A stretch of 14,798 bases of DNA, from the NCBI GenBank assembly GCA_021810175.1, contig JAJZJJ010000017.1, positions 1 through 14,798 of the forward strand. The letters run 5' to 3'. Position numbers and translations under genes: made by a program. Below the pieces are notes generated by a model. It ran no database searches and was not told where the DNA came from. It saw only the letters and a program-made list of their open reading frames with translations. The DNA is from Acidobacteriota bacterium. Its GTDB lineage: Bacteria; Acidobacteriota; Terriglobia; Terriglobales; Acidobacteriaceae. Each line of letters begins with the position of its first letter. Position 1 is the stretch's first letter. Positions 1-6,475 of the stretch are shown one piece after another.

Positions 1-1
1 G

Positions 2-823
2 TCCTTCTTCGCTATGGATTTGCTGTTCGCCGCGAATCGCTGGCCGGGCGGCAAAGGGATCTACGATTACCAGGCCGAAGCGGATCGGTTGCTGACGGCG
101 ATGGTGCACCGCAAGCCGATTACGGCGCCGGGCAAGTATGGGCCGCATACCATCGGGCCGGAGATGAATCAGAATCCGCCGATGATTCTGTTTGTGCCGG
201 ATGTGATGCCGAAGCCGTTCACCGATCCCTCCTATCATCTGCCGGCGTTCTATGAGCTGTTCGCGCGGTGGGGACCGAAAGCGGACCGGGCGTTCTGGGA
301 GCGGGCGGCGACGGAGAGCCGGGAGTTCTTCGTGCGGACGACGAATCCAGTCACGGGGCTGGCGCCGGACCAGGCGAATTTCGACGGAACGCCGCACACG
401 GGGTGGTTCGGCAAGCCCTCGAACTTCGGATACGACGCGTGGCGCGTGCAGCGGAACTGGGCGGTGGACTGGTCGTGGTGGCGCAAGGCTCCGTCGGAGC
501 AGGTGCTGAGCGACCGCATCCAGAAATTCTTCGAGTCGCAAGGCATCAACAGCTACGGGCCGGTATACACGCTGGACGGCAAGCCGGTCGGGATGAAGCC
601 GATGCCGGGCGTGACGCCGGAAGGGCATCCGGGCGGACTGGTGGGGACCAATGCGGTGGCCGGGCTGGCGTCGACAAACGCGGCGCGGACGCGGAAGTTC
701 ACCGAAGCGCTGTGGAACGAGCCGATTCCGTCAGGGTTCAGCCGCTATTACGACGGCATGCTGTACCTGATGAGCCTGCTGCACGTGAGCGGTGAATATC
801 GGATCATCATGCCGCAGCACTGA
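2..823 (+). CDS. Glycoside hydrolase family 8 (xylanase/Rex-type), 5' truncated by window edge
   Basis: This is the C-terminal 273 codons of a GH8 enzyme; the frame is open to the left edge, so the start lies outside the window. The conserved GH8 pattern is visible: the (F)FAM-LLFAANRW helix at the start, KGIYDYQAEA, the PVTGLAPDQANFDGTP block, and YDAWRV-x2-NWAVDWSWW around codons 144-158. From family knowledge the Asp of the Y-D-A-x-R motif (codon 145) matches the catalytic base of inverting GH8 enzymes; the acid Glu would be in the missing N-terminal part. The resemblance is closer to reducing-end xylose-releasing exo-oligoxylanases than to bacterial cellulose-synthesis endoglucanases. It probably cleaves xylo-oligosaccharides. 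Whether it is secreted cannot be judged without the N-terminus. An SDR gene begins 29 nt downstream and may be co-transcribed. Confidence 0.85.
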   Translation, partial: SFFAMDLLFAANRWPGGKGIYDYQAEADRLLTAMVHRKPITAPGKYGPHTIGPEMNQNPPMILFVPDVMPKPFTDPSYHLPAFYELFARWGPKADRAFWERAATESREFFVRTTNPVTGLAPDQANFDGTPHTGWFGKPSNFGYDAWRVQRNWAVDWSWWRKAPSEQVLSDRIQKFFESQGINSYGPVYTLDGKPVGMKPMPGVTPEGHPGGLVGTNAVAGLASTNAARTRKFTEALWNEPIPSGFSRYYDGMLYLMSLLHVSGEYRIIMPQH

Positions 824-852
824 GACGGACCGTATCCGGGAGGAGAGCTGGG

Positions 853-1623
853 ATGAAGGCTTTGCCGTCGTTTCGTTTGGACGGGCAGGTGGCGCTGGTG
901 ACTGGAGCGGCGCGGGGGCTGGGGCGAGCGATCGCCGTGGCTCTGGCTGAGGCCGGCGCCAGCGTGGCCCTGGGGCTGCGCGATGGGAAGCAGGATGCGG
1001 GAGCCGCCGCGGAAATTCGCGGGCTGGGGCGGGAAGCGCTTCCTCTGGCCATGGACATGGCGGATCTGCAGCAGATTCGCGGAGCGATCAACCAGGCGGC
1101 GGAGCACTTCGGGCGGCTGGACATTCTGGTGAACAACGCCGGAGTGGCTCCGACGAACCTGGCGCTGGACGTGACCGAGGCTGACTTCGACCGCACGCTG
1201 GCGATCAATCTGAAGGGAACGTTCTTCGCCAGCCAGGAAGCGGCGAAACTGATGAAGGCGCAGGGCGGCGGATGCATCGTGAACATGAGCTCGCAGGCGG
1301 GTTTCGCGGCGCTGCCCACCGAGAGCGTGTACTGCATGACCAAGGCGGGCATCGCGCACCTGACGAAATGCCTGGCGGTGGAGTGGGGTCCGTTGGGGAT
1401 TCGGGTGAACGGGGTGGCTCCGACGTTTATCCATACGCCGGGCACAAAGCCGGCGCTGTCGGATCCGGAGTTCGAAGCGGGAACGGTGCGGAAGATCGCC
1501 GCGCTGCACCGCATCGGAGAGCCGCCGGAGGTGGCCGGAGCGGTGGTGTTCCTGTGCTCGCCGGCGGCCTCGCTGATTACCGGACACACGATGCTGATCG
1601 ACGGAGGCTGGACGGCGGTCTAG
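853..1623 (+). CDS. Short-chain dehydrogenase/reductase (classical SDR), 256 aa
   Basis: This is a complete classical SDR. The Rossmann glycine motif TGAARGLG lies at residues 17-24, NNAG at 94-97, the catalytic Ser at 147, and Y160-x3-K164. The C-terminus carries the usual GHTMLIDGGW. The length is typical of the FabG/gluconate-5-dehydrogenase/KduD-like group. It should catalyse NAD(P)H-dependent oxidation or reduction of a hydroxyl/keto group on a small substrate; the exact substrate cannot be read from the sequence. The start is supported by GGGAGGAG at 838-845, 7 nt before the ATG. Its position just behind a GH8 gene suggests a sugar or sugar-acid substrate, which is inference. It converges on the minus-strand GNAT gene with only 23 nt between the two stops, and I see no hairpin terminator there. 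Confidence 0.9.
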   Translation: MKALPSFRLDGQVALVTGAARGLGRAIAVALAEAGASVALGLRDGKQDAGAAAEIRGLGREALPLAMDMADLQQIRGAINQAAEHFGRLDILVNNAGVAPTNLALDVTEADFDRTLAINLKGTFFASQEAAKLMKAQGGGCIVNMSSQAGFAALPTESVYCMTKAGIAHLTKCLAVEWGPLGIRVNGVAPTFIHTPGTKPALSDPEFEAGTVRKIAALHRIGEPPEVAGAVVFLCSPAASLITGHTMLIDGGWTAV

Positions 1624-1646
1624 CACTCCTCTTTGGGCTCGCTGCT

Positions 1647-2153
1647 TCAGGCCTCTGGCTGGGCGAGCAACAACTCCATGAAGACGTTGGCGCGGGCATA
1701 TTTGGAGGGGTGCGGCGGCGCGGGCAGATGGCGGAAGCCCAGCTCCTCGTAGAGATGGATGGCGGCCTCGTTCTTCGTGTTGGATTCGAGGCAGAGGCGA
1801 TGCGCGCCCATTTGCCGGGCGATGTCGATGGCGAACCGAAGCAGCCGGCGTCCGATGCCGTGGCCGCGGACGGCTTCGGAGACGGCCATCTTGGCCAGCT
1901 CGTACTCGCCGGGGCCTATGCGCACCAGAGCGCAGCAGCCGATGGGCAGCGCGCCGTCGCGGGCGGGAAGCTCGGCCATGCAGATCTGTCCGCCCCGGGC
2001 AAGGACGTGCGTGTAGGGATCGTCGAGGACGATGCGGTCCAGCTCTTCCAGCACGAAGAGCTGTTCGATCCAGGCGGCGTTGAGCTGATGGAAGGCGGCT
2101 TCATCGCCGGGGCGGAAGGTGCGGAAGACGATGGCGCGGTCGCTGGGGAGCAT
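1647..2153 (-). CDS. GNAT family N-acetyltransferase, 168 aa
   Basis: This is a single-domain GNAT protein. The acetyl-CoA binding motif A is clear: a beta strand ending in ELAKMAVSEAVRGHGIGRRLL (Q/R-x-x-G-x-G/A loop), followed by a helix, then the C-terminal LCLESNTKNEAAIHLYEELG motif B typical of the family. It should transfer an acetyl group from acetyl-CoA to an amine; the acceptor is not identifiable. The start at 2153 gives a normal-length protein beginning MLPSDRAIVFRTF. The upstream GAAGAGA is only a weak ribosome-binding site. It lies 113 nt downstream of the LolA-like gene on the same strand, so co-transcription is possible but not shown. Confidence 0.88.
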   Translation of the reverse strand: MLPSDRAIVFRTFRPGDEAAFHQLNAAWIEQLFVLEELDRIVLDDPYTHVLARGGQICMAELPARDGALPIGCCALVRIGPGEYELAKMAVSEAVRGHGIGRRLLRFAIDIARQMGAHRLCLESNTKNEAAIHLYEELGFRHLPAPPHPSKYARANVFMELLLAQPEA

Positions 2154-2266
2154 GGTCTCTTCAGCCTAACGGCGTCAGCCGCGCAAGGCGAGGTGTGTGC
2201 AGCGAGCGGCGAGCTCAGGCTGCCGAGAGGCTGGATTTTGGAGGCTGTCCGGAACGGGCCGGGGCT

Positions 2267-3160
2267 TCAATGGGCGTTCGAGGTGACGAGGCTGGCGCCG
2301 GCCTGCTGGACGGCTTTGGCCTGGAATCTCTTGTAATCGCTGTCGGTGACGTGGACTCTGGCATGGGCTCCGATAAAGCCGAAGGCGTGGGCGCTGATGA
2401 AGACGTCGGCGCTGGTGGGGAGCCACAGCTGATGGTTCACCAGCTTCTGGTTGAAGACGAGGTTGCTGCCTTTGCCCAGAGAGACAAGGCCGAAGCCGGC
2501 GCGGTAGGTGCTGTCCAGCTGGACTGACATGCGTCGGACTTCGAGCTTCTTTTCGTCGATCCAGACGGTTCCGGAGGCTTTGCGGGCGACCTTTTCGGCT
2601 GTGCCATGAGCTTTGGCATGGGGATCGCCGGAAAAATCGAAGACGATGGTCGGGCGGCCGTCGAGGAGGATGCGGCGCGGTTTGGAGAAGCGCGTGACCG
2701 CCAGAATTCCGCTCACGCTGACCACGGTTTCCCCGGGCGGCGCCTGCCCGGGCGGTGTCTTCTGCGCGTCGCGGACTGCTTTCAGGACGGCCTTTTGCTG
2801 TTTCCGCCGCTGGCCGGCGCTGAGGGGGTGACCGTTTTTGGCGATGAGGCGGCGGACCTCATGGCTGTTGACGTAGAAGACCTGGTATTCCTGAGAGATG
2901 GTCTTCTCGACCTTGCCTTTCTTGCTGAGGATCTGGGTTTGGTCGGTTTCGCGGTAGGTGTAGTTTTCCTGGATGGCATCCAGCTGGCGCTGATGGGCGC
3001 GGACCTCGGCGAGGATGGCGGGAACGCTGGGCAGGGGGCCGCCGGGCGGCGGCGTCTGCGCGGCGCAGGCGAAAAGGGTGGGCCAGAAAACCAGCGCGAG
3101 AGCTACACTCCGGCGAAGATTGCGGCGGGGAAGCAACAGGATCCTCTGTGCAGAGATCAT
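2267..3160 (-). CDS. Exported LolA/RseB-like (outer-membrane lipoprotein-sorting-like) protein, 297 aa
   Basis: The protein starts with a basic stretch (R12, R13, R16, R17) and a hydrophobic core at about residues 18-33, so it is predicted to be exported. A Cys at 32 follows L-F-A, which is a poor lipobox, so lipoprotein status is uncertain. The mature part has features of the LolA/LolB/MucB half-barrel superfamily: a helix near VPAILAEVRAHQRQLDAIQENYTYRE, alternating strands such as RRILLDGRPTIVFDFSG, and a later GTVWIDEKKLEVRRMSVQLD strand pair. A Lys/Gln/Arg-rich segment (GQRRKQQKAVLKAVRDAQK) lies near residues 130-150. Function is probably binding a lipid or a lipoprotein acyl chain in the periplasm, but this is fold-level inference. 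No good ribosome-binding site precedes the ATG at 3160. Confidence 0.7.
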   Translation of the reverse strand: MISAQRILLLPRRNLRRSVALALVFWPTLFACAAQTPPPGGPLPSVPAILAEVRAHQRQLDAIQENYTYRETDQTQILSKKGKVEKTISQEYQVFYVNSHEVRRLIAKNGHPLSAGQRRKQQKAVLKAVRDAQKTPPGQAPPGETVVSVSGILAVTRFSKPRRILLDGRPTIVFDFSGDPHAKAHGTAEKVARKASGTVWIDEKKLEVRRMSVQLDSTYRAGFGLVSLGKGSNLVFNQKLVNHQLWLPTSADVFISAHAFGFIGAHARVHVTDSDYKRFQAKAVQQAGASLVTSNAH

Positions 3161-3258
3161 AGCTTAAGTTGCAGGCAACGAAAGCTGCCGAGCCGGAAGC
3201 CGCGGGCGTAAGCTGTTGGCGAAGAAGCAGGCACAACTCAGGGAACAGGTGAAAGACC

Positions 3259-3597
3259 ATGCTGCGACTGCTGGTGAGGTGGCTATTGGGGGCATTGGCG
3301 CTGCTGATTACGGCAGGGTTGGTGCCGGGGTTCAGGATTCGGAGTTTCGGGTCGGCGCTGGTGGCGGTGCTGGTGGTCGGGCTGCTGAACGTGACGCTGG
3401 GATTATTGCTGAAGCTGATCACGTTTCCGCTGGCCATCCTGACGCTGGGATTGTTTTTTCTGGTGGTGAACGCATTCATCCTGAAGCTGGCGGGCAATCT
3501 CGTGCCGGGCTTCCGGGTGGAAACATGGGGAGCGGCCTTCATAGGCGCGGTGGTGCTGGCGCTGCTGCATGTGCTGTTTTCCTTCGCATTCAGATGA
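3259..3597 (+). CDS. Phage_holin_4_2 / YvlD-like four-TM membrane protein, 112 aa
   Basis: This is a small, almost wholly hydrophobic protein with four predicted membrane segments at about residues 4-21, 32-52, 54-75 and 90-111. It contains an internal duplication: LVPGFRIRSFGSALVAVLVV (from about residue 21) is repeated as LVPGFRVETWGAAFIGAVVL (from about 81). This duplicated LVPGF pattern is characteristic of the family annotated as phage holin family 4 superfamily IV / YvlD. Despite the name, these are ordinary chromosomal proteins of unknown function in many bacteria, and no phage genes are nearby. AGGTGA at 3247-3252 lies 6 nt before the ATG. The gene ends 16 nt before the first plausible hfq start, so the two may be co-transcribed. 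Confidence 0.85.
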   Translation: MLRLLVRWLLGALALLITAGLVPGFRIRSFGSALVAVLVVGLLNVTLGLLLKLITFPLAILTLGLFFLVVNAFILKLAGNLVPGFRVETWGAAFIGAVVLALLHVLFSFAFR

Positions 3598-3613
3598 GGA
3601 GATGGATGGAGAA

Positions 3614-3943
3614 ATGCACCGCTACAATAGAACCATGCCCCTGCAAAATATGACGCGCCGCCGGCAGAAGTCGCCGCCGCCGGGCGAAACCGGCCAGGAG
3701 GCGCTGTATCTGCGTTCGCTGAGCGAGCGGCAGGTGCATGTGCACGTGAAGCTGCGCGACGGGGAGACGGTCTCCGGCTGGATCGAGTATTTCGATGACC
3801 GCATGATCCGGCTGACGCGGGAAGGGAAGCCGAATCTGTTTATTTACAAGAATCAGATTCGCACCATCACGGAACACGGGCGGGAGCCGCGGAAACGCAC
3901 GCGCCGGGGCGAATCGCCAGGGCAGGCGACTGAGGAATCATGA
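3614..3943 (+). CDS. hfq: Divergent RNA chaperone Hfq
   Basis: The centre of the protein is a Sm-like fold of Hfq type: helix EALYLRSLSERQ, strands VHVHVKLRDGETVSGWIEYF, the conserved F-D pair, MIRLTREG, then NLFIYKNQIRTI in place of the Sm2 motif Y-K-H-A-I. Hfq hexamers bind sRNAs and A-rich/U-rich mRNA sequences. Notable differences from enterobacterial Hfq are Asn replacing His in the YKH motif, a Pro/Arg-rich N-terminal tail (RRRQKSPPPGE), and a basic C-terminal tail (REPRKRTRRGE). The start is ambiguous. ATG 3614 has AGGAG (3597-3601) 12 nt upstream and follows the holin-like gene closely. ATG 3635 has no Shine-Dalgarno but sits 6 nt after a TACAAT box, as for a leaderless message. The stop overlaps the next gene by ATGA. 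Confidence 0.82.
   Translation: MHRYNRTMPLQNMTRRRQKSPPPGETGQEALYLRSLSERQVHVHVKLRDGETVSGWIEYFDDRMIRLTREGKPNLFIYKNQIRTITEHGREPRKRTRRGESPGQATEES
3623..3628 (+). promoter_or_regulatory. Possible -10 box (TACAAT) abutting hfq start
   Basis: TACAAT ends 6 nt before the in-frame ATG at 3635, which would place the transcription start at or next to the A of that codon. No convincing -35 element is seen near 3600-3606. It could be a leaderless promoter for hfq, or chance within the 5' coding sequence if ATG 3614 is the true start. Confidence 0.35.
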
Positions 3944-4839
3944 GCGGAGAGCGCATACCCGAACAGATGGAGTTTGCGGTGAAGGCGTCCGAAATCGCCA
4001 TGGAGGCGGGCGCACTGCTGCGGGGCTATCGCGAGCGCGGCGTGGCCACCGAGTACAAGGGCGACGTGGACCTGGTGACGGAGGCGGACCGGGCCTCGGA
4101 GAAGCTGATCGAGGAGCGGCTGACGGCTGCGTTTCCCGGGCACGGGATTTTCGGTGAAGAGGGCGCGCGGAAGCGGATGGACGGCGAATACCGCTGGTAT
4201 GTGGATCCGCTGGACGGCACCACCAATTTCGCGCACGGATTTCCGGTGTTCTGCGTCTCGATGGGGCTGGAGCGGCGGCGGCCGGGGCTGGCCGCGGATG
4301 CCGACGGCGAGCTGGTGGCCGGGGTGATCTACGATCCGATGCGGGACGAGCTGTTCGCTGCGGAAAAGGGCAGGGGCGCGTGGCTGAACGGGCGGCGGAT
4401 TCATGTGTCGCGAACCTCGGCGCTGGCCGAGGCGCTGCTGGCGACGGGTTTCCCCAGCCGGAAGCGCCATGCCAGCCCGAACATCCACTTCTATCAGGAG
4501 TTCACGCTGCGCTCGCACGGGGTGCGGCGGGCCGGGTCGGCGGCGCTGGACCTGGCATATGTGGCCTGCGGGCGGATCGACGGCTTCTGGGAGTTTCACC
4601 TGAATCCCTGGGACACGGCGGCGGGCGCGCTGCTGGTGCTGGAGGCCGGAGGAACGATGACCCGTTTCGACGGCGGAGGGTTTCGGCTGGACAGCGATGA
4701 GATTCTGGCGACCAACGGGCTGCTGCGGGCGGAGCTGATGGGCTTCTTCGCGGATCTGTTCGAGGGGCGGAATCTGAGTCCGATACCCACACCGGCGGAG
4801 TTTGCGGCGGCGCGGCGGGCGGCAGGTTCCCAAAGTTAG
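3940..4839 (+). CDS. Inositol monophosphatase family protein (SuhB-like), 299 aa
   Basis: This is a full-length member of the Mg-dependent inositol monophosphatase superfamily. Metal-binding motifs are intact: G-E73-E74 after GHGIF, motif A W86-Y-V-D89-P-L-D92-G-T-T-N-F at residues 86-97, and motif B W224-D225-T-A-A-G229 followed by LLVLEAGG. It should hydrolyse a sugar or inositol phosphate monoester; candidates include inositol-1-phosphate, histidinol phosphate or fructose-1,6-bisphosphate, which sequence alone does not separate. An insertion rich in RR, D and G (about residues 112-124) lengthens the loop after the first strand set. The start overlaps the hfq stop (ATGA), with GAGG 4-7 nt upstream, implying translational coupling. 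E. coli SuhB also acts in Nus-dependent rRNA transcription, so linkage to hfq is suggestive but not evidence of that role. Confidence 0.9.
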   Translation: MSGERIPEQMEFAVKASEIAMEAGALLRGYRERGVATEYKGDVDLVTEADRASEKLIEERLTAAFPGHGIFGEEGARKRMDGEYRWYVDPLDGTTNFAHGFPVFCVSMGLERRRPGLAADADGELVAGVIYDPMRDELFAAEKGRGAWLNGRRIHVSRTSALAEALLATGFPSRKRHASPNIHFYQEFTLRSHGVRRAGSAALDLAYVACGRIDGFWEFHLNPWDTAAGALLVLEAGGTMTRFDGGGFRLDSDEILATNGLLRAELMGFFADLFEGRNLSPIPTPAEFAAARRAAGSQS

Positions 4840-4882
4840 GTTGGGAGCGAAATAGGCTGCTTCGAGCGGGCGAATCCCCTGC

Positions 4883-4888
4883 TAGAAT
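4883..4888 (+). promoter_or_regulatory. Probable -10 element (TAGAAT) of the ferredoxin gene
   Basis: TAGAAT lies in the non-coding gap after the phosphatase gene. A weak -35 (TTCGAG, 4861-4866) is 16 nt upstream. Transcription would start near 4895, giving a leader of about 150 nt before the ferredoxin ATG. Confidence 0.45.
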
Positions 4889-4937
4889 GAGGCGTTGCAG
4901 GACAATTGGGCTGAGGGGCAACGACAGCGAGTTGCGC

Positions 4938-4973
4938 TGCGCCAGCCGGATCCAACAGCGGAGCCGGGGCGCA
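4938..4973 (+). other. Stem-loop in the ferredoxin 5' leader
   Basis: TGCGCC-AG-CCGG at 4938-4949 pairs exactly with CCGG-GGCGCA at 4964-4973 apart from the two-base AG bulge, leaving a 14-nt loop. Six plus four GC-rich pairs would be stable. There is no T-run after it, so it is not an intrinsic terminator. It sits about 70 nt before the ferredoxin start. I do not recognise a named riboswitch or leader motif. Confidence 0.5.
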
Positions 4974-5043
4974 GGGGAGCTCGCCGGGTCTTCGTCCTGA
5001 GCGCGCGATTGCAACTGAACTCCCACACCCGAAGAGGAACTCA

Positions 5044-5304
5044 ATGGCTTACGTGATTGCTGAACCCTGCATTGGCACGAAAGACACAGCGTGCGTCGAT
5101 GCCTGCCCCGTTGACTGCATCCATCCGAAGAAAGATGAAGCGAACCACGCGAACGCCGACCAGCTGTTTATCGATCCGGTGGAATGCATCGACTGCGGCG
5201 CGTGCGTGCCGGTTTGCCCGGTGTCGGCGATCTACGCGGCTGACGATCTGCCGGAGAAGTGGCAGGATTTCGCGGCCAAGAACGCGGCTTATTTCGGCCG
5301 GTAA
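5044..5304 (+). CDS. 7Fe ([3Fe-4S][4Fe-4S]) ferredoxin, 86 aa
   Basis: This is a small two-cluster ferredoxin. The cysteine pattern is C9-x7-C17-x3-C21-P-x2-C25, then C48-x2-C51-x2-C54-x3-C58-P. The seven-residue gap between C9 and C17, with Thr at position 12 where an 8Fe protein would have another Cys, matches the Azotobacter FdI type. By that model C9, C17 and C58 hold a [3Fe-4S] cluster and C21, C48, C51 and C54 a [4Fe-4S] cluster, with C25 free. Between the clusters is a Lys/His/Asn-rich insertion (HPKKDEANHANAD). The C-terminal helix (LPEKWQDFAAKNA) also resembles FdI-type proteins. It is a cytoplasmic low-potential electron carrier; its redox partners are not nearby. GAGGA at 5034-5038 is 5 nt before the ATG. 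It appears monocistronic, between a promoter and a terminator. Confidence 0.92.
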   Translation: MAYVIAEPCIGTKDTACVDACPVDCIHPKKDEANHANADQLFIDPVECIDCGACVPVCPVSAIYAADDLPEKWQDFAAKNAAYFGR

Positions 5305-5322
5305 GTCAGTTTCACAGTGGAA

Positions 5323-5367
5323 GCGCCCGCAAGCGCCCGGCGGTAGCCGTGTGTTTGCGGGCGTTTT
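5323..5367 (+). terminator. Rho-independent terminator after ferredoxin
   Basis: CGCCCGCAA at 5324-5332 is the exact reverse complement of TTGCGGGCG at 5355-5363, directly followed by TTTT at 5364-5367. The 22-nt loop can form a small inner hairpin (CGGC-GGTA-GCCG). It begins 19 nt after the ferredoxin stop, as expected for an intrinsic terminator. Confidence 0.85.
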
Positions 5368-5504
5368 GCATTTGCGCCAAACTGCGCCGAGCTGAGCAAC
5401 CCATGCCGATGTGTCCCGCGTCACAGATGGGGACTGCCTGTATTCAGGACCGCCCCCACTTATGACTGTGATCGAAATGACTAACCAGGACAGCAGAGGA
5501 AGAA

Positions 5505-5546
5505 ATGTCTCTCATGGGAGAATCGGCACGGAGAGGTTTGTATTGA
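5505..5546 (+). CDS. Possible 13-residue leader peptide overlapping the sigma factor start
   Basis: A tiny ORF reads [13 protein letters not shown] and stops with TGA at 5544-5546. Its ATG is preceded by AGAGGA (5495-5500) with a 4-nt spacer, a stronger site than many in the window. The stop shares its last base with the ATG of the sigma factor (TGATG), the classic arrangement for translational re-initiation. Codon choice (TCT, AGA, TAT) is unlike the neighbouring high-GC genes, as is usual in leader regions. It may control sigma synthesis, or be a chance ORF in an untranslated leader. Confidence 0.35.
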   Translation: MSLMGESARRGLY

Positions 5547-6178
5547 TGAGCTCAGGACCAACGCAGCCTCGACCCGCGAATCAGCACGTGCGGCGGAACC
5601 CGCCCATTGCCGGTGAACAGGAGGCCATCGAAAAGGCTCGCAATGGCGATGCCCGGGCCTTCGAGACGCTGTATGCGATGCATAAGCGGCGGGTGTATTC
5701 GCTCTGCCTGCGGATGCTGGGCAACGTGGCGGAAGCGGAGGACCTGACGCAGGAGGCCTTCCTGCAGCTGTACCGGAAGATCGGCACCTTCCGCGGGGAC
5801 TCGGCGTTTTCCACCTGGCTGCACCGGCTGGCGGTGAACGTGGTGCTGATGCACCTCCGCCGGAAGGGCCTGCCTCAGGTGTCGCTGGAGGAGACGCTGG
5901 AGCCATCGCAGGACGATGGGCCGCGCAAGGATGTCGGAGCGCGCGACCTGACCCTGTCGGGCTCCATCGACCGGGTGACGCTGGAGCGGGCGATCGAGAA
6001 CCTGCCGCCCGGGTACCGGCTGGTATTTGTGCTGCACGATGTGGAAGGTTACGAGCATAATGAAATTGCGGAGATGCTCGACTGCTCGATCGGAAACAGC
6101 AAATCGCAGCTGCACAAGGCGCGCATGAAGCTGCGGGATCTGCTGCGGACGGGCCAGCGGAAGGAGCAGATCGCGTAA
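5546..6178 (+). CDS. RNA polymerase ECF-type sigma-70 factor (RpoE-like), 210 aa
   Basis: The sigma-70 region 2 spans about residues 38-106, with [20 protein letters not shown], the DLTQEAF core-binding motif (66-72), and [20 protein letters not shown] for -10 recognition. Region 4 spans about 146-200 as a helix-turn-helix ([20 protein letters not shown] then [20 protein letters not shown]). A linker of about 40 residues and no region 3 place it among ECF (group 4) sigma factors. It directs RNA polymerase to a stress or envelope regulon that cannot be deduced here. I chose ATG 5546 because GGAGAGG (5530-5536) lies 9 nt upstream. In-frame ATGs at 5411 and 5462 lack a site and have atypical codon use. 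It overlaps the anti-sigma gene by one base (TAATG). Confidence 0.9.
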   Translation: MSSGPTQPRPANQHVRRNPPIAGEQEAIEKARNGDARAFETLYAMHKRRVYSLCLRMLGNVAEAEDLTQEAFLQLYRKIGTFRGDSAFSTWLHRLAVNVVLMHLRRKGLPQVSLEETLEPSQDDGPRKDVGARDLTLSGSIDRVTLERAIENLPPGYRLVFVLHDVEGYEHNEIAEMLDCSIGNSKSQLHKARMKLRDLLRTGQRKEQIA

Positions 6179-6450
6179 TGGTGCATACCATGGACAAAGC
6201 CATGACCTGCGCGGAGTTTCAGGAAAAGTTGCCGGAACTGTTCGAAGCCAATGCGGACCTGAACGAGCAGGAACATCTGAAGGGCTGCGAGAACTGCGCG
6301 GCGCTGGTGCGGGATCTGGCGTACATCGCCTCTCAGGCGAAGCTGCTGTTGCCGATCCACGATCCCAGCCCGGCGGTTTGGGACAACATCCAGACGGCGA
6401 TCCGGGGCGGCGGTAATCCCGGAGGCTCGGTCTCGCGCGGCGGCAAATAG
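6178..6450 (+). CDS. Zinc-finger anti-sigma factor (zf-HC2 type), 90 aa, soluble
   Basis: This small protein carries the anti-sigma zinc motif H33-x3-C37-x2-C40, with an upstream C11 (MTCAEFQEKLPELFE) as a likely fourth ligand, as in ZAS-domain anti-sigma factors. No hydrophobic segment long enough to cross the membrane is present, so it should act in the cytoplasm. The C-terminus is Gly/Ser-rich (GGGNPGGSVSRGGK). It is expected to bind and hold the sigma factor encoded immediately upstream, with which it overlaps by one base. AAGGAG at 6161-6166 is 11 nt before ATG 6178; alternative in-frame starts are 6190 and 6202, all before C11. A soluble Cys/His zinc anti-sigma could respond to thiol oxidation as RsrA does, but that is inference. 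Confidence 0.85.
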   Translation: MVHTMDKAMTCAEFQEKLPELFEANADLNEQEHLKGCENCAALVRDLAYIASQAKLLLPIHDPSPAVWDNIQTAIRGGGNPGGSVSRGGK

Positions 6451-6475
6451 GCGCTTCCCGGCGGAGTCCGCTCCA

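Noticed and set aside
1272..2336. 354-codon plus-strand open frame crossing the SDR, GNAT and intergenic region
   Set aside because: It runs out of frame through the SDR and antisense to the GNAT gene; Gly/Arg/Ala-rich translation with no domain.
2267..3160. Lipoprotein or Tat substrate status for the LolA-like protein
   Set aside because: L-F-A-C is a poor lipobox and the Arg pairs lack the rest of a Tat motif; only general export is supported.
3259..3597. Prophage remnant because of the holin-like protein
   Set aside because: The family is a common chromosomal membrane protein and no lysin, capsid, integrase or attachment site is nearby.
3853..4833. 326-codon minus-strand open frame opposite the inositol monophosphatase gene
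   Set aside because: Antisense shadow with Pro/His/Arg-rich translation; the plus-strand protein has all family motifs.
4887..5000. 37-codon ORF in the ferredoxin leader beginning inside the TAGAAT box
   Set aside because: Its start lies within the presumed promoter, so it would not be on the transcript; Arg/Ser-rich with no ribosome-binding site.
5411..5545. N-terminal extension of the sigma factor from ATG 5411 or 5462
   Set aside because: No ribosome-binding site, low-GC third positions and AGA codons unlike the gene body; ATG 5546 has GGAGAGG.
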